A DNA stretch of 64,000 nucleotides from Emiliania huxleyi CCMP1516 (Eukaryota; Haptophyta; Isochrysidales; Noelaerhabdaceae), in NCBI RefSeq assembly GCF_000372725.1, contig NW_005202428.1, positions 1,835,404 to 1,899,403 on the forward strand, in the 5' to 3' direction. The notes below the pieces were generated by a model. The model saw only the letters and a list, made by a program, of their open reading frames with translations. It did not search any database and was not told the origin of the DNA. This document shows positions 9,972 to 20,649 of the stretch, in pieces. Numbering within the stretch: the stretch's first letter is position 1; every line of letters begins with the position of its first letter. The position numbers and the translations under genes were made by a program.

Positions 9972-10793
9972 ATGCTCCATCGACGCGGTGCAGGCGGCCC
10001 CAAGCCAAAGGGGTGGACACGTGCCGCCAAGAACGCCTTCCTAATCCACTTTGGTGTGCGCACGGGCGGTACTCCAGTGGACGCCACTGCCGACGGCGCC
10101 GCCGCCGAACCGCCCGCCGCCGACCCTCCCACCGAGGAGGTCGACGGAGCTGCAGACCCAGCGATGCAGTCCGAGGCCGCCGCTCCGGCGGCAGAGGCTG
10201 ACGTCCCGATGGCGCAAGCGCTGAGCGATGCCGAGCTTTCATCAGATCACGAGCACGAGGAGCAGCCGCTGCTCCATGAGCAGCGGCTTGCGACAGTCAA
10301 CCAGGAGCAGGCACGGCTTGAGGCGCTGCGTTGGACCGAGGAAGAGGTGGCTTTGTGGGTGAGTTGGGGGGGTGTGAAGGAGGACTTGATCTAGGCTGGA
10401 GATTGCACGTGGAGCACTTGGAGGCGCTAGAAGGAGTTCGAGGAGGAGCGTGCGGGCTACATGGAGGAGACCTCGTGCGACGAGTCCGAGGACGAGGACG
10501 AGGACGAGGGCGACGGCGAGGCACCCGCACCCGCACCCGCACCCGCACCCGCACATGCACATGCACCCGCGCAGCGTGCAGGGAAGCGTAAGGCTGCACC
10601 GCCTCGAGCACCGCCGACGCGCCCGCCAGACAGCAGTGATGACGATGGCCCATCATTGCATGCGCCAGCACCGGCGCGGGCAGGGCGGGGGGCCAAGCCG
10701 GCAGCCAAGGGGTCCGCACGGCGCAAGCCGCCAGCAGCCAAGCCAGCAGCCAAGGCAGTAGCGGCCATGTCGAAGCGTCAGCGACGGAAGTGA
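9972..10793 (+). CDS. Low-complexity acidic/Lys-Ala-Pro-rich protein
   Basis: Exons 9972-10358 and 10431-10793, joined across a canonical GTGAGT...AG intron to read [24 protein letters not shown]. The N-terminal half is Ala/Glu-rich. The C-terminal half has an acidic block ([12 protein letters not shown]), a Pro-Ala tract and a basic tail ([20 protein letters not shown] ... KRQRRK) like histone H1 tails. The composition suggests a nuclear, possibly chromatin-associated, disordered protein. I recognise no domain. This is one of the few plain GTGAGT introns in the window. Confidence 0.6.
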
Positions 10794-10818
10794 TCTGTAC
10801 ACACTGCATGAGTATGAA

Positions 10819-10822
<4 letters not shown>

Positions 10823-10889
<67 letters not shown>

Positions 10890-10890
10890 C
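10823..10890. repeat. GT microsatellite
   Basis: About 30 GT units with a few interruptions (GTTTGT, GTATGT), just 3' of the preceding gene. Confidence 0.95.
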
Positions 10891-10980
10891 TATTGTACGA
10901 GATTTGTACATTGCGCTCTAGACGGGGGCTCTCGGGCTCTTGGGCAGCAGCTCACAGCCTATTTTTGGTCGGTTTTTGGC

Positions 10981-11090
10981 GCTAAAAAAATGCAAAATTT
11001 TCTTCGCGGGGCTCTGCCCCGCACCCCGCTGGGGCTGCCAGCCCCAGACCCCAGGCTGGGGCTCCGCCCCAGACCCCGAGTTAGGCGCTG
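10981..11090. repeat. GGGGCTCCGCCCC palindromic repeats
   Basis: Clustered palindromes GGGGCTCTGCCCC, CTGGGGCTGCCAGCCCCAGA and GGGGCTCCGCCCCAGACCCC. They can form small hairpins and look like mobile GC clusters. Confidence 0.7.
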
Positions 11091-11155
11091 TCGGCGGCCA
11101 GAGGCCGAGTTACGTCTGCAGGCAAAAGTCGCTCGCTGCCGTCTGAGCTCGAAAA

Positions 11156-13972
11156 AAATCGCCAGGTCATGCAAAATAAATCTGAGAAATATTCGCGGGC
11201 GTATCGTCGATGTCCCAAAGTCAGCGTTGCGGAGTTGCGAGAAGCGATGGGCGCCCCTCTAAACGCCCATAGCGCCACCGCCTCGCTCGCCCGAGCCGCT
11301 CCGACTGGAGGGCGCTGCGCTCGCCCGGCATCGAGCCGGTGCACCACCCGCCCCCAGACGCGGGTCCGGACCCCCCTCGTCGCCAGCGGCAGCCGCTGGC
11401 TCGACGACCAGCACCCTCTCGGCCGCCTCCTTGGCCCGGCCGCCGCTGTCGCGGCTGTCGGGCTCCGCGACAGCCGTCGACCACCGACCAGAGGTAGCTG
11501 TGCCGCTATGGATGCGGAGAGTGCAAAAATGCATACGCGCTTTTGCGACCCCGCAGCATGGTTTGATAAAAGCCACCGTTCTCGAGTCGGCGAACTCACC
11601 ATTTTATTTTCGAGTTTAGGTCTCGTGACGGCTATCTCGACCCTGCGCGCGCGATCTGAAGCTACGAGGCCTGGGTCGGGGCTATGAGTGGGCTACATGC
11701 CGCTTGCCGCGGCTCCTAGGTCGACGAAACGCTCGCGCTTCACCCTCCCCCCCTCTGACGATAGGTCGTCTGCGTCGTGCGCTCACCGGCAAGAATCTAA
11801 CGGCGGGCGATGGCGGCGCGCGGCGACGCTTCTGACTCAATGGAAGGTCGCCCACACACCCACCCTCACCACAACGCCGTAGGCGGGTCGAGGCTGCCCT
11901 CCACCCGCTCGCGTTTGCCTCCCCTACCCGACCGGGTCGGCTCCCTCTAGATGGCGCCCGAGACACCTTCCCGGCTGCGTTTCTGCCCGCGACAGCGGCG
12001 CCTGAGCGCGTGGGCTGCAAGGCCCCTCGGGGAGGCCCGCGGGGCGGCGGGAGAGAGCTCTCCCGCGGTCGTGGCGCACCATTTCACCCGTAGACGCCTC
12101 TTTATAGTCGCCTTTTAGCACCTCCTCTCTACACGCCGCCGAGTAGACCCCGCCGCACCGCATCACCGCCCCCTTCCCTGCCCCGTCGCCCTCCTGAGCT
12201 CCCCCCCCTTCGCTCCAGTCACGCACAGGACGGCTGGGCCATCGGCCCGCGTGACAGGCGCCCGGGACGGCCGGGGAGCGGCTCCGTCATTTGAGCCCTC
12301 TCGGGCCACCCTCGGGCGCGTCCGCCGGCCGGCAGAGCACCGCTCAGGCGACTCAGACGGCCCGCCCGACCACCGCTTTCGATCGTGCCGCCCCCACGGC
12401 ATCAGTGGCCGGCTGGGGGGGGCAGACGGCGTCCGCGCACCCCTCGTGGGGGTGACCACCGCTCTCCTCTCACCTCTCCCCCCCCGCCCGTGGCACCCCA
12501 CGCACGCGTCCCTCTCAGGGGCGCAAGGCGGCACGTTCAACGCTTGCCTCGGCCCACCTCGCCTTCACGCCCGCCGCCGCGACCAAGGAGGTGGCCTCGG
12601 CGGCCCAGACGAAGCCCGTGCGGCTCGTTTGGGAGCCGCGCGCCGTCCCTCTCTCGCCCGCGCTGCTCGCCACGCCGAAGCCCACGTCCCTCCGGCCGCA
12701 GGCGCCGCCGGGGAGTGACCAGCGCCCCTCCCGAGCACCTTCTCGGCGGGCAGCGCCTCCGTAGCGGCGCTGGCGGCCCCTGCGAGCCGGCCGGCGCCAC
12801 GAGTGAGTATTCGAAGGCGCGCGCGTCCCCTCTCTCCCCGGCCCGCCGCGTCTCTCTGACCACCCCTCCCCCTCCCGGGTCAGGCGTGCATCGGGCGTAC
12901 AAAATGGCCGCGGGGCGCACCTCCAGCGACGCTGTCTCTTTGGCCCGAGCGGTGGGTAACTCCCTGGCCGGGCTCAGGCCCTCTCGGGCTGCTGCGAGCT
13001 GCGCGATGCGCGTCCCCTCCGCCGCACGGCCGTGCCCCTGCCCCTCACACTCCGACTCCGCCGCAGGACCGGTCTGGCGACCCGGAACGACCGCCTAGAG
13101 CAGCAGCATCGACCATCCCGACCCCGTGGCGGCCGGGGCGGGCCAGCCAGACGTGAGAGCACCCCTCCCCCCCTCTCGCGGCGCGTCCCCTCCTTCCTCC
13201 CCGCACCCCGCCACCCGGCTCGCAGCCCCGTCGCCGTCGTGAGTCAGCCCTCGGTCAGGTACTGCCAAAGGCGGCCGAAGCAACACCATCGCTACCAGCG
13301 CCACCGTGCCGGTGCTGGTGAGCTCTGCGGCCCGTGTAGCGGCCCCTTAGCCCGTCGCCCGGGCACATGGCGCCCTCACACCGCTCCTCGCCCCCGTCTC
13401 GCAGGCCAAAATCGTCGACATCGCGTCGGCACTCTCTACGGCGCGCCTGGGCTCGCAGAGGGCGGCCTGGGCGGTGCAGGGTGGCTGGGCTGCCCCCCTC
13501 GCGCGGTGCGCCAAGCCTCGGGGGTCGGGGAGACCATCTCGGGTCGCCGAGGGGGCGGGTCGGACGCCCGATCCGGCTGCTGGCCGGAGGACGTCGCCGG
13601 CTCCGCAATTTTGGGCGCCCCAGTCGCCTCCAGCCGGGCCGAGCGGCGCCAGCTGGTAGCTGGGGCCGCAGGGCGGTCGGGCCGACACCGTATGCTAGTC
13701 GGAGTGGGTTGTCTAGGGGTGTAAAGGTCGGTAGAGTGTCCGTTTGTGGCCTCCGGACGGGCTCTGGTCGGGAGCCCGCCGGGCCGGCTGAGGCTGTGTG
13801 TCCGTCCACTGTGGACCAAGTGATGGCCTAGGAGCCCTGCACGGACGGTGTTTATGCTATATAACACCTAGGGACCGCCTGGGGTGGGCGGCGAGCCGCG
13901 CATCGGCCGACAATGTGCCGGTGTACGCGTTTCGGTCACACTCAGGGCCCGTTTTGCATGACCTGGCGATTT
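11156..13972. repeat. 2.8-kb gene-poor block bounded by a 21-bp inverted repeat
   Basis: Bases 11156-11176 and 13952-13972 are exact reverse complements (core TCGCCAGGTCATGCAAAA), and weaker similarity continues outward as a CGAAAAA run. The interior is very GC-rich, with many open frames on both strands but no protein motif, tRNA cloverleaf or rRNA signature that I can recognise. It may be a DNA transposon derivative with internal sequence replaced, or a structured non-coding locus. Confidence 0.5.
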
Positions 13973-14073
13973 ATCACTTTTTCGGACGTGGCCGCGCGGG
14001 GTTTCGCTATACACATCATACACGTGCACATGCACACATGCGCGGGAAACACAAAAAAGAGGAATTTAAACAC

Positions 14074-14904
14074 TCAAGAAGACCTCGTGAAAGTCAACCG
14101 CGACTTGACGACCAGCAGCGGCACCGCGCCCGCTGGGTCGCCAAAGCCGCTGGCCAGGACGGCGATCTCGACGGCTTCAATTCGCGTGGCTGGCTGCGAA
14201 GGCCTTCCCGGCTCCCACTTGTATTTGGTCTGGACTCGCTGAGCGAGCACGCTGGGCGACGACTTTAGGTCGCCGGCGGAAGTCGCCGCTGTGTACCGTG
14301 CAAACTCCGAGACGCCATAGGCGCCGTCGTACGGCTCCTCGACCAGCCGTTTGATGATCTTGACCTCTCGGACACCGCCCAACCCGTCCGTGAGCGTGAG
14401 CACGTTTGGGCTCCCTGCCTCCCACTGAGCGACCGGCCTGGCAGAGCCCACCTGCGCGGCCGCTCTCTGCTCGGTGTTGAAGCCTCGGTCAGCTCTCACT
14501 CTGCCGGCGACGGGCCGCGTGGCGAGCGACGCGCTGCCCTCACTCTGCAGGATGACGCCGCCACTTCCCTCGGCATTCAAGAAGCGGGCGTCAAAGACGA
14601 GCGGAGCCGCCGCCGCGGCAGCGGTGCGGGCGGCTCTGAGCTGCGCTGCGGGCGCGCTCTCCTCTCCCTGCGGCGTCCTCACGTCGACAACTTGCACGAC
14701 CACGCGCCATCGGCCTCGGAACGCCGCTGGGTACAGCGCGTCGGGCGGCCCGTAGCCTGGCAGCAGCGCCGCCGCCCTTTGCGCAGCCTCGGCCCCGCCC
14801 TCAAACTTGACCGCCGCATGTGCTCGGAGGCCGGCTGGAGTGGTGAGGAGTGGCAGTAGAAGGACGGACGATGCAGCGCGGCGTGTGAGGTCTGGGTGCA
14901 GCAT
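14074..14904 (-). CDS. Plastid-type DUF6816-like protein
   Basis: Single-exon, 276 residues. The N-terminus has two basic residues and a hydrophobic stretch (RRAASSVLLLPLLTTPAGLRAHA) resembling a thylakoid-lumen signal. The body has LLPGYGPPDALYPAAFRGRWRVVVQVVDV, then alternating strands and conserved-looking EVKIIKR and SEFARYTA segments. This pattern matches my memory of the DUF6816 family of cyanobacteria and plastids; its biochemical role is unknown. A lipocalin-like beta fold would be another reading. Confidence 0.55.
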   Translation of the reverse strand: MLHPDLTRRAASSVLLLPLLTTPAGLRAHAAVKFEGGAEAAQRAAALLPGYGPPDALYPAAFRGRWRVVVQVVDVRTPQGEESAPAAQLRAARTAAAAAAPLVFDARFLNAEGSGGVILQSEGSASLATRPVAGRVRADRGFNTEQRAAAQVGSARPVAQWEAGSPNVLTLTDGLGGVREVKIIKRLVEEPYDGAYGVSEFARYTAATSAGDLKSSPSVLAQRVQTKYKWEPGRPSQPATRIEAVEIAVLASGFGDPAGAVPLLVVKSRLTFTRSS

Positions 14905-15160
14905 ATCCGGATCCTACCCAGATAGGGGTTTGTGCGCCCTGACTCGCACCAAAACGCCGTACCTATCCAACCTATCGCACCCGCAGGGCCGCGCAGCCAA
15001 GCGAAAAAGATGACTCAAAACCGGACCAACCTACATCATAGGGTCTAACCGCGCGTAGCATAAAGAAAGAAACAAAGACCCGACCGACCCTACGCTCAGC
15101 GCACCTCACGCTGCTGCTCTCTTCGCCTCCGGCTGCGAGCAACCACGGCTGCGAGCAACC

Positions 15161-16956
15161 ATGGTCGTCGTCGCCGAGGCTCGGTCCATGCGTGTCGCCA
15201 TCCAAGGCTCCGGCGTTGCTGCCGCCGCATGCGCCCGGCGGCTGCGAGCGACACACGACGTCACGGTTTTCGAGAGCGGTCGTGGGCCGGGCGGCAGGTG
15301 AGCCAGAGTAGGCGGGCACGCAGCGCGGCAGTGTGGCTGGAACGGGCGCCAGCGTTCAGCGCCTTGTTTTGACGCCACCGTCACTGGCCAGGATGTCGAC
15401 GCGCCGTTCTGACGGATATCAGTGGGACCATGGCGCCCAATACTTTTCGCCAAAGACGGACGCCTTCTCGGTCGCGGTCAGCGAGTGGGTCGAGCAGGGC
15501 TGGTGCGACGCGTGGGCCGGAGAGCATTGCGTCTGGTCGTCGGAGGGAGGCGTCTCTCCCGACCCAAAGGCAGCTTCGGGCCGTACCGGCTCTTACACCC
15601 TTGGCCTGAACTTCTCTTTGTTCGTAGGCGGCGGCGGCTGTGCGGTACGTGGGCACGCCCGGGATGAATACCATCTGCAGGGCCTTGCTCGATGGCGTCG
15701 AAGCGAGGTACGAGACACGTGCTGTGGCGATGCGACGCGGCGGCGGCGGCGGCGCAGATCGAGGGTGGGTCCTTGAGCACGCAAAGAGTGGCAGCGCGCT
15801 TGGCGAGACCGACTCTCCTCGCCTGGGACCGACGCATGGCCTCTTCCCTGAGACCCTGCTCCGACCCTCCCCGCAGGCGAGTACGACTTTCTCATCTGCA
15901 CCGACAAGACGGTGGCGGCGGCATCTGCGCCTCGTCGCCTCTCCCGAGCCCTCCCCCAGCAGCCTTCTCGGAGCCGCTCCTCTAGGCGGCGGCGCAGCAC
16001 CGAAAGGACCTCGATCGGGAGCTCCTCGACGACTTTGTGCAGCCGGCGATCACGGCGCCGTCCGTCCACTCCAACACGCTAACCCTTCCCAGAAGTTTTC
16101 CGGAGCCTACCTGCAGGCGCCGACGCCACGATCCTTCGCCACGTTTGCCTCCCTCAGCCTTCTCCGAACATTCCTGCAGGCGAGCGCTGTGCCGTCGGTC
16201 CCCAGCTTGGCGCTGATGGTTGCAGTGGAGCAGACACGTTGCGGGTTCGACTCGCTCCTGCTCGAGGGCACCCCGACCGTCTCCTGGCTGCTGTGCATTC
16301 CCTGTGCTCTGTCCCTGCATCCTCTCGGACTGTCCCCATATAGGCCACCCGACATTCTCCTGGCTGGCGCGCGACTCCTCAAAGCCGGGCCGCCGCCAGG
16401 TACGCCGCCCAGCTAGCAACAGGGACACACACGCCCTCGGCACGTGCCGCACCGCCGATCTCCGCTTGCCCGGCAGGGAGGCGGCGTGGAGTGCTGGGTG
16501 GCGCACGCCTCGCCCGACTGCGCCAAGCGGCTGCTCAAGTCGTCGAGGCGCCGCGGCGGTGGCGGGCCTCGAGGCGTCCGCGAGGAAGTCGCGCGCGGGG
16601 CGCTGTACACCTCTCACGAGGGGCCTTCATCTGAGCGTCTCTACTCAACCTTCCCACAGGCGGTCGTGCGGGAGCTGGTGCCGCCGCTGCAGCGACTGTT
16701 GAGCGAGCTGAGCGACGCTGTCGGTGCCGCTCCTCCAGAGGTGCTCGTCGCGGAGGGCCATCGGTGGGGCGCCGCCTTCCCCGCCTCCAGTTTCGCCGCA
16801 GCCGGAAGCGGCGAAGGCCGTTTCTACCTCGATGAGCGAAACGCTTTTGCGGCTTGCGGCGACTACTTCTCACCCTTTCCCGGCCGTGTCGAGGGGGCTT
16901 GGATCAGCGGCACATTACTGGCTGACGCGCTCCTCGCCAGGCAAGCAACTTCATGA
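15161..16956 (+). CDS. Renalase-like FAD-dependent oxidoreductase
   Basis: Exon 1 (15161-15297) holds the dinucleotide-binding start VAIQGSGVAAAACARRL and FESGRGPGGR. Later exons give MSTRRSDGYQWDHGAQYFSPK (15392-15569), AVRYVGTPGMNTICRALLDG (15628-15790), EYDFLICTDKTVAAA (15877-15926), LALMVAVEQTRCGFDSLLLEG (about 16180-16267), HPTFSWLARDSSKPGRR (16344-about 16399), GGVECWVAHASPDCAKRLL (from about 16477), and the C-terminal AEGHRWGAAFP ... ACGDYFSPFPGRVEGAWISG (about 16661-16956). These are the ordered blocks of the renalase-like amine-oxidase superfamily found in cyanobacteria and algae. The substrate is unknown. Most donors are GC; the first is GT. The intron at 16268-16343 carries near-repeats of its downstream exon start. 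The splice near 16075-16180 is uncertain. Confidence 0.8.
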
Positions 16957-17304
16957 ACTCTCACGAGTAGAGACCGTACAAAGATTATCAGTCTAGAAGG
17001 AGGCGCTCATACCAACGTGTCAGATGATATACATAGACAAAACTCAAAAGGGCAAGGGGGGGGGGGGGGGGCGCATACGGCTTTACACCCAGATATACAG
17101 GCTTGTGGTTGTGCAGGTTGAGTGATAGTTCTTAGTTGTGGTGTGCCCCTCGAGGGACGTCTCACAACGATGCCCCCGCTTTTCTCACCCGCACACCTCG
17201 ACCTCCGCTCTCAAGAGTTCGAATTAGGTTTTTTGGCCTTTTAGGAGGAGTTTCGACGAGTCGCCCCAATCAATTTCGCCTGGATCCATCCAGATTCCAG
17301 TGAC

Positions 17305-18564
17305 TCAGCTCTGTTGATCGAATTTCGAATGTGCCAGCACAGTGCCTCTCTGAGTCCGGCCGGACGCGTCCATCCCCTGTCCGACTTTTGGGCTCTGCGC
17401 GCCATCCACTGCATCGCCTTGCTTGTGGCAGAATGGCAGCACCCGTCGGGTCAGCACCGTGGCATCCAGCAGGACCTGCACCGCACGCCAGTTGCCCTGC
17501 CGCCGGCGTGCCGCTCCCACCCGCGGCGTCACACCGAAGCGATTCGTTGCCTCTGGATCGGCCCCTCTCGAGAGCAGCGCGAGGGTTGTGTCGACCCGCC
17601 CGCAGTGGGCGCTGCTGTGCAGTGGCGTGTCGCCGCAGTTGTTGCGCCCATGCAGGTCCGCGCCTGCGTCGAGCAGCCACGCAAGAGCAGAGGTGTGGCC
17701 CTCCTCGCAGACAAGGTGCATCGCAGTGGCGCCGTCGACGTCCCTCGCGTCAACATCCGCGCCGCGGCATTTGAGGCGAGCCAGGGCAGCTATGTCCCCG
17801 CGCTCCGCCGCCTCGCAAAACTCGCGCGACAGCAGATGTTGCCACGCCCCGCGCGCATGGGCGGCGCCCTCGGCAGCAGCCATGGGCTGAATCTTTTGCA
17901 GCAGCTGCACAATCGAGTCCAGGTACTTTAACGAGTCGTACTTTAGCCTGGCCCGCCGCGTGCAAGCACAGTTGAAGGCGAGGCGTGCGTATGCCTGCCG
18001 ATCAACGGCGTCATCCAGAGGGGTGTAGCCGTCCTTGTCCTGCGCGTGCATATCGGCGCCCTGCGCCAGCAGCGAAGCGACCGCGTCGAGGCGGGCGTTG
18101 TAGCAGGCGATGTGGAGCGGAGTGACATTGTGCATGGCCCGCGCATTGACGTCGCAGCCTCGCTTGGTCAAGTGCGCAAGCATGTCGGTGTCGCCGCGCA
18201 GCGCCGCGCAGTGGATCGCGGACCAGGGCGACTTCACCCGATCGGTGGCAACAGCCTCGGGGTCGGCCGACCGCTCCAGGAGAAGCTTTACGCCCTTGGT
18301 GTTGCCGGCTCGCGCCGCGTACAGCAGCGGAGTCAGTCCACACACTCTCTCCTCCAGATTGACGGAGGCATCCAGCAGCCGTTGGAGGTCTGAAGGCACG
18401 CCGCTGTGGTCTGGCAGTGCCTCAAACATCCCGTTCCACCCGGTGGGGTGCCCGTCCGTCCTCGCAACGGCCGCGTGAAGGCCTGCAGATGGCGGTCCGG
18501 CTGTGAGCCTGGGTTGTTGAGGGTGGCCCTTCACACATCCGCCCTCACGCGACTTGTGACGCAT
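17305..18564 (-). CDS. Ankyrin-repeat protein
   Basis: Uninterrupted 419-residue frame. I count about seven ankyrin units, for example GLTPLLYAARAGNTKGVKLL, SAIHCAALRGDTDMLAHL, VTPLHIACYNARLDAVASLL, GYTPLDDAVDR, GATAMHLVCEEGHTSALAWL and GDTPLHSSAHCGRVDTTLAL. No other domain is visible. The last repeat (FGVTPRVGAARRRQGNWRAV) is imperfect, and the tail after it has no repeat character, so a frameshift near the C-terminus is possible. Role: protein-protein interaction, partner unknown. Lack of introns contrasts with its neighbours. Confidence 0.85.
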   Translation of the reverse strand: MRHKSREGGCVKGHPQQPRLTAGPPSAGLHAAVARTDGHPTGWNGMFEALPDHSGVPSDLQRLLDASVNLEERVCGLTPLLYAARAGNTKGVKLLLERSADPEAVATDRVKSPWSAIHCAALRGDTDMLAHLTKRGCDVNARAMHNVTPLHIACYNARLDAVASLLAQGADMHAQDKDGYTPLDDAVDRQAYARLAFNCACTRRARLKYDSLKYLDSIVQLLQKIQPMAAAEGAAHARGAWQHLLSREFCEAAERGDIAALARLKCRGADVDARDVDGATAMHLVCEEGHTSALAWLLDAGADLHGRNNCGDTPLHSSAHCGRVDTTLALLSRGADPEATNRFGVTPRVGAARRRQGNWRAVQVLLDATVLTRRVLPFCHKQGDAVDGAQSPKVGQGMDASGRTQRGTVLAHSKFDQQS

Positions 18565-18770
18565 CTACCTACATGGCGCGCCGTCTGGTGGCGGTGCGTC
18601 GCTGTCGTCGGCGTAGAATGCCCGCGGTCCGCGTGCATCCTTGGCAGTGCGGGAGCGCAGCGGAATCCCGAGTGCGGAGAGCCTCTCTTCGGGCATACAG
18701 AGGTCGGGGGACCGGAAGGACTCGTACGTCCTCTCCCGCTGGCGGCAACGCCCCAAAGAGCGGTGGTTGA

Positions 18771-18830
18771 GGCCGATTGCCTCAACTGTCAACCAGCGGG
18801 TTGACAGAGGTCAACCTTCAACCACGCGGA
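18771..18830. repeat. TCAACC/GGTTGA hairpin cluster, copy 1
   Basis: CTCAACTGTCAACCAGCGGGTTGACAG-type palindromes followed by TCAACCTTCAACCA. The same motif set recurs at 20125-20215. Confidence 0.75.
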
Positions 18831-18839
18831 ATGGCTGCT

Positions 18840-20110
18840 CACACACACCCCGCGCAAAGACTTCTGAAGGCAGTGAACATTCTCTGTGAATTCATGTCGT
18901 CTTCTTTAGATGCTGCATTTGACGCGCCCTTTTTACGAGTACTTGCTTTTGCTACACGTACACGTGCGTGGATGGGAGGGGTGTGATGCCAAGCCCAGAC
19001 GAGGAGCGCTGACAAGCCATCGAAGGCCCTCTGTACATGGAAACAGCTTACCGCAGACATTACCGAACTCAAAACTGCTTACCAAAGGCAGATACGAGCT
19101 CAGCTCAGTGAGATCTAGCAGCACATACCCTCAGTATCCAGAATAGTAAAGTCTGAACACTGACTGACTGACTGAAAAAGTCGGTCCGACCGCGCAGAGC
19201 GGTCTGGCTGTCTGCAGAGGCCAGAGCTTCCGTCCGGGCCCTGATAAATGTCGGAGGCATGTCGGCCCATGTTCGCGATTTTGATGGCGTTGCCCTCATT
19301 GCACGTGAAACAGACCGCGCCGGCCACGCACCCTTGTTCCCGGAGGCCAACTCGAACAGGTTTGAGCAAAGGCCGCCTTCCATGCTCGATATGCAGCAGG
19401 AGCTTAGTTGACAGTGCTCGAAGGCCGCCCTGCTCTAAGGCCGCCCTGCTCTCGGCATTGCGTTGTTGACTGAGAGCACTGTCTGATCCAACCAGAAAGA
19501 GCCGTCGAAGAGCCGTCGAGCTACATGAGACCCAAGCAAGTCGTCGTGATGCACCAGAAAACGAAACTTAGCGCCAAAATTGAGATCTCAGGATCGACAT
19601 TAATTTCTCGCGCCTACTTTCGCTGCTTGAGACTCGCCAAATAGATCCTGCGTCTATGACCGTGTGCAACGTCAAGTCGTGAACCGCGACAAGACCATCG
19701 CGCCAAGCGCGACTCTGTTGCTTTATGCGGCAGCATTCACCGTGACTCTTGCCGTGGATGCAGCGTGGATGGTGAGTGACCGCGGTTGCTTACGCAAAAT
19801 ACTACGCCGTGAGCTGAGCTTCACCAGCCGTTTCTCTTCCTTCCCTTGCCTTCTCTTGCCGTCCGTTCTCTGTGCGCATTCCACTGCATGCGGCATCACA
19901 CGCGTCTCGTTCTGCCGGGCGCGCATCTGAACTCGTACCAGGTAGCCATCGCTTTGCTGAAAGATCAGGTGCCTGAACGGCGACAGTGAGCGTCTCCTAT
20001 ACTTATGGATTGCGCTCGCGGTCCGAGGAGCGCAAGAGCGCGCCGCAGGCGAAGCGATTTTTTGGCGGCAGGCTCTTCCAGTTTATCTGTGATCACGCTC
20101 GAGCCTGTGA
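18840..20110. other. Intergenic, no gene recognised
   Basis: Lower GC than its surroundings. 19370-19450 contains a short duplicated GAAGGCCGCC(T)TGCTC motif. No open frame shows family motifs on either strand. Confidence 0.55.
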
Positions 20111-20124
20111 ATAGGCCCCGGAGG

Positions 20125-20215
20125 CCTCAACCCCCAACTAAAGGGTTGACGGGGGGGTCTCAACCGTCAACCAGATGGTTGAGGGGGGGCCTCAACCCTC
20201 AACCCCTCAACCACC
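20125..20215. repeat. TCAACC/GGTTGA hairpin cluster, copy 2
   Basis: Alternating TCAACC and GGTTGA segments separated by G-runs (TCAACCAGATGGTTGA, then TCAACCCTCAACCCCTCAACC). It is similar in motif and arrangement to 18771-18830. Confidence 0.8.
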
Positions 20216-20344
20216 CCTCTGGGTAGACTCCTTGCACGTTAGAGCAAAATACAGGTACGTAGAGCTAAATACACTGGAAAAATCAAAACATATCAGCAGA
20301 GTCCTCCGACGGGAATGTAGAGAGCCACGCGTCACACCAATCCT

Positions 20345-20388
20345 CGCTACCCAACGCGGCCAAAGGATATCCACCTCGAGAACCTCGA
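20345..20388 (+). repeat. Dispersed repeat R2, copy A
   Basis: The CTACCCAACGCGGCCAAAGG start and CCACCTCGAGAACCTCGA end match the reverse complement of about 40610-40655 with one or two changes. There it lies upstream of the ShKT gene and is followed by a tandem GTTCTCGAG. Confidence 0.8.
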
Positions 20389-20535
20389 AGAAAGAAAGAA
20401 AACAGACAGGCCAAACGAGGGATGGGACGAGGACAGGGTCCCCACCTGCACGAGCAGGATTTTGGAAGAACGATCAGGGGGACAGGTGGGGCTCTCCTGC
20501 TCCTGACAAGGGACACGACAGGCTCGCAGCGCGGT
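20388..20535 (+). repeat. Dispersed repeat R1, copy A
   Basis: About 148 bases nearly identical to the reverse complement of 58667-58820; both start with (GAAA)n AACAGAC and end with GCTCGCAGCGCGGTGC. A third, shorter copy lies at 34725-34768. It directly abuts R2 at 20345-20388 and overlaps the 5' leader of the FSH1-like gene. Confidence 0.9.
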
Positions 20536-20649
20536 GCACTACCTCGAGGAGAGCCACGTACGCCAAAAAGAATTCTTCACCTGGGCGCGGCGCGGCACAC
20601 ACACACAAACCGGGAGCAGCACCGGCACACCACCGGAGCCGAAAAAGCG

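Noticed and set aside
12000-13900. Possible rRNA or ITS fragment, because of strong GC bias
   Set aside because: I found no conserved rRNA core segment or tRNA-like cloverleaf on either strand.
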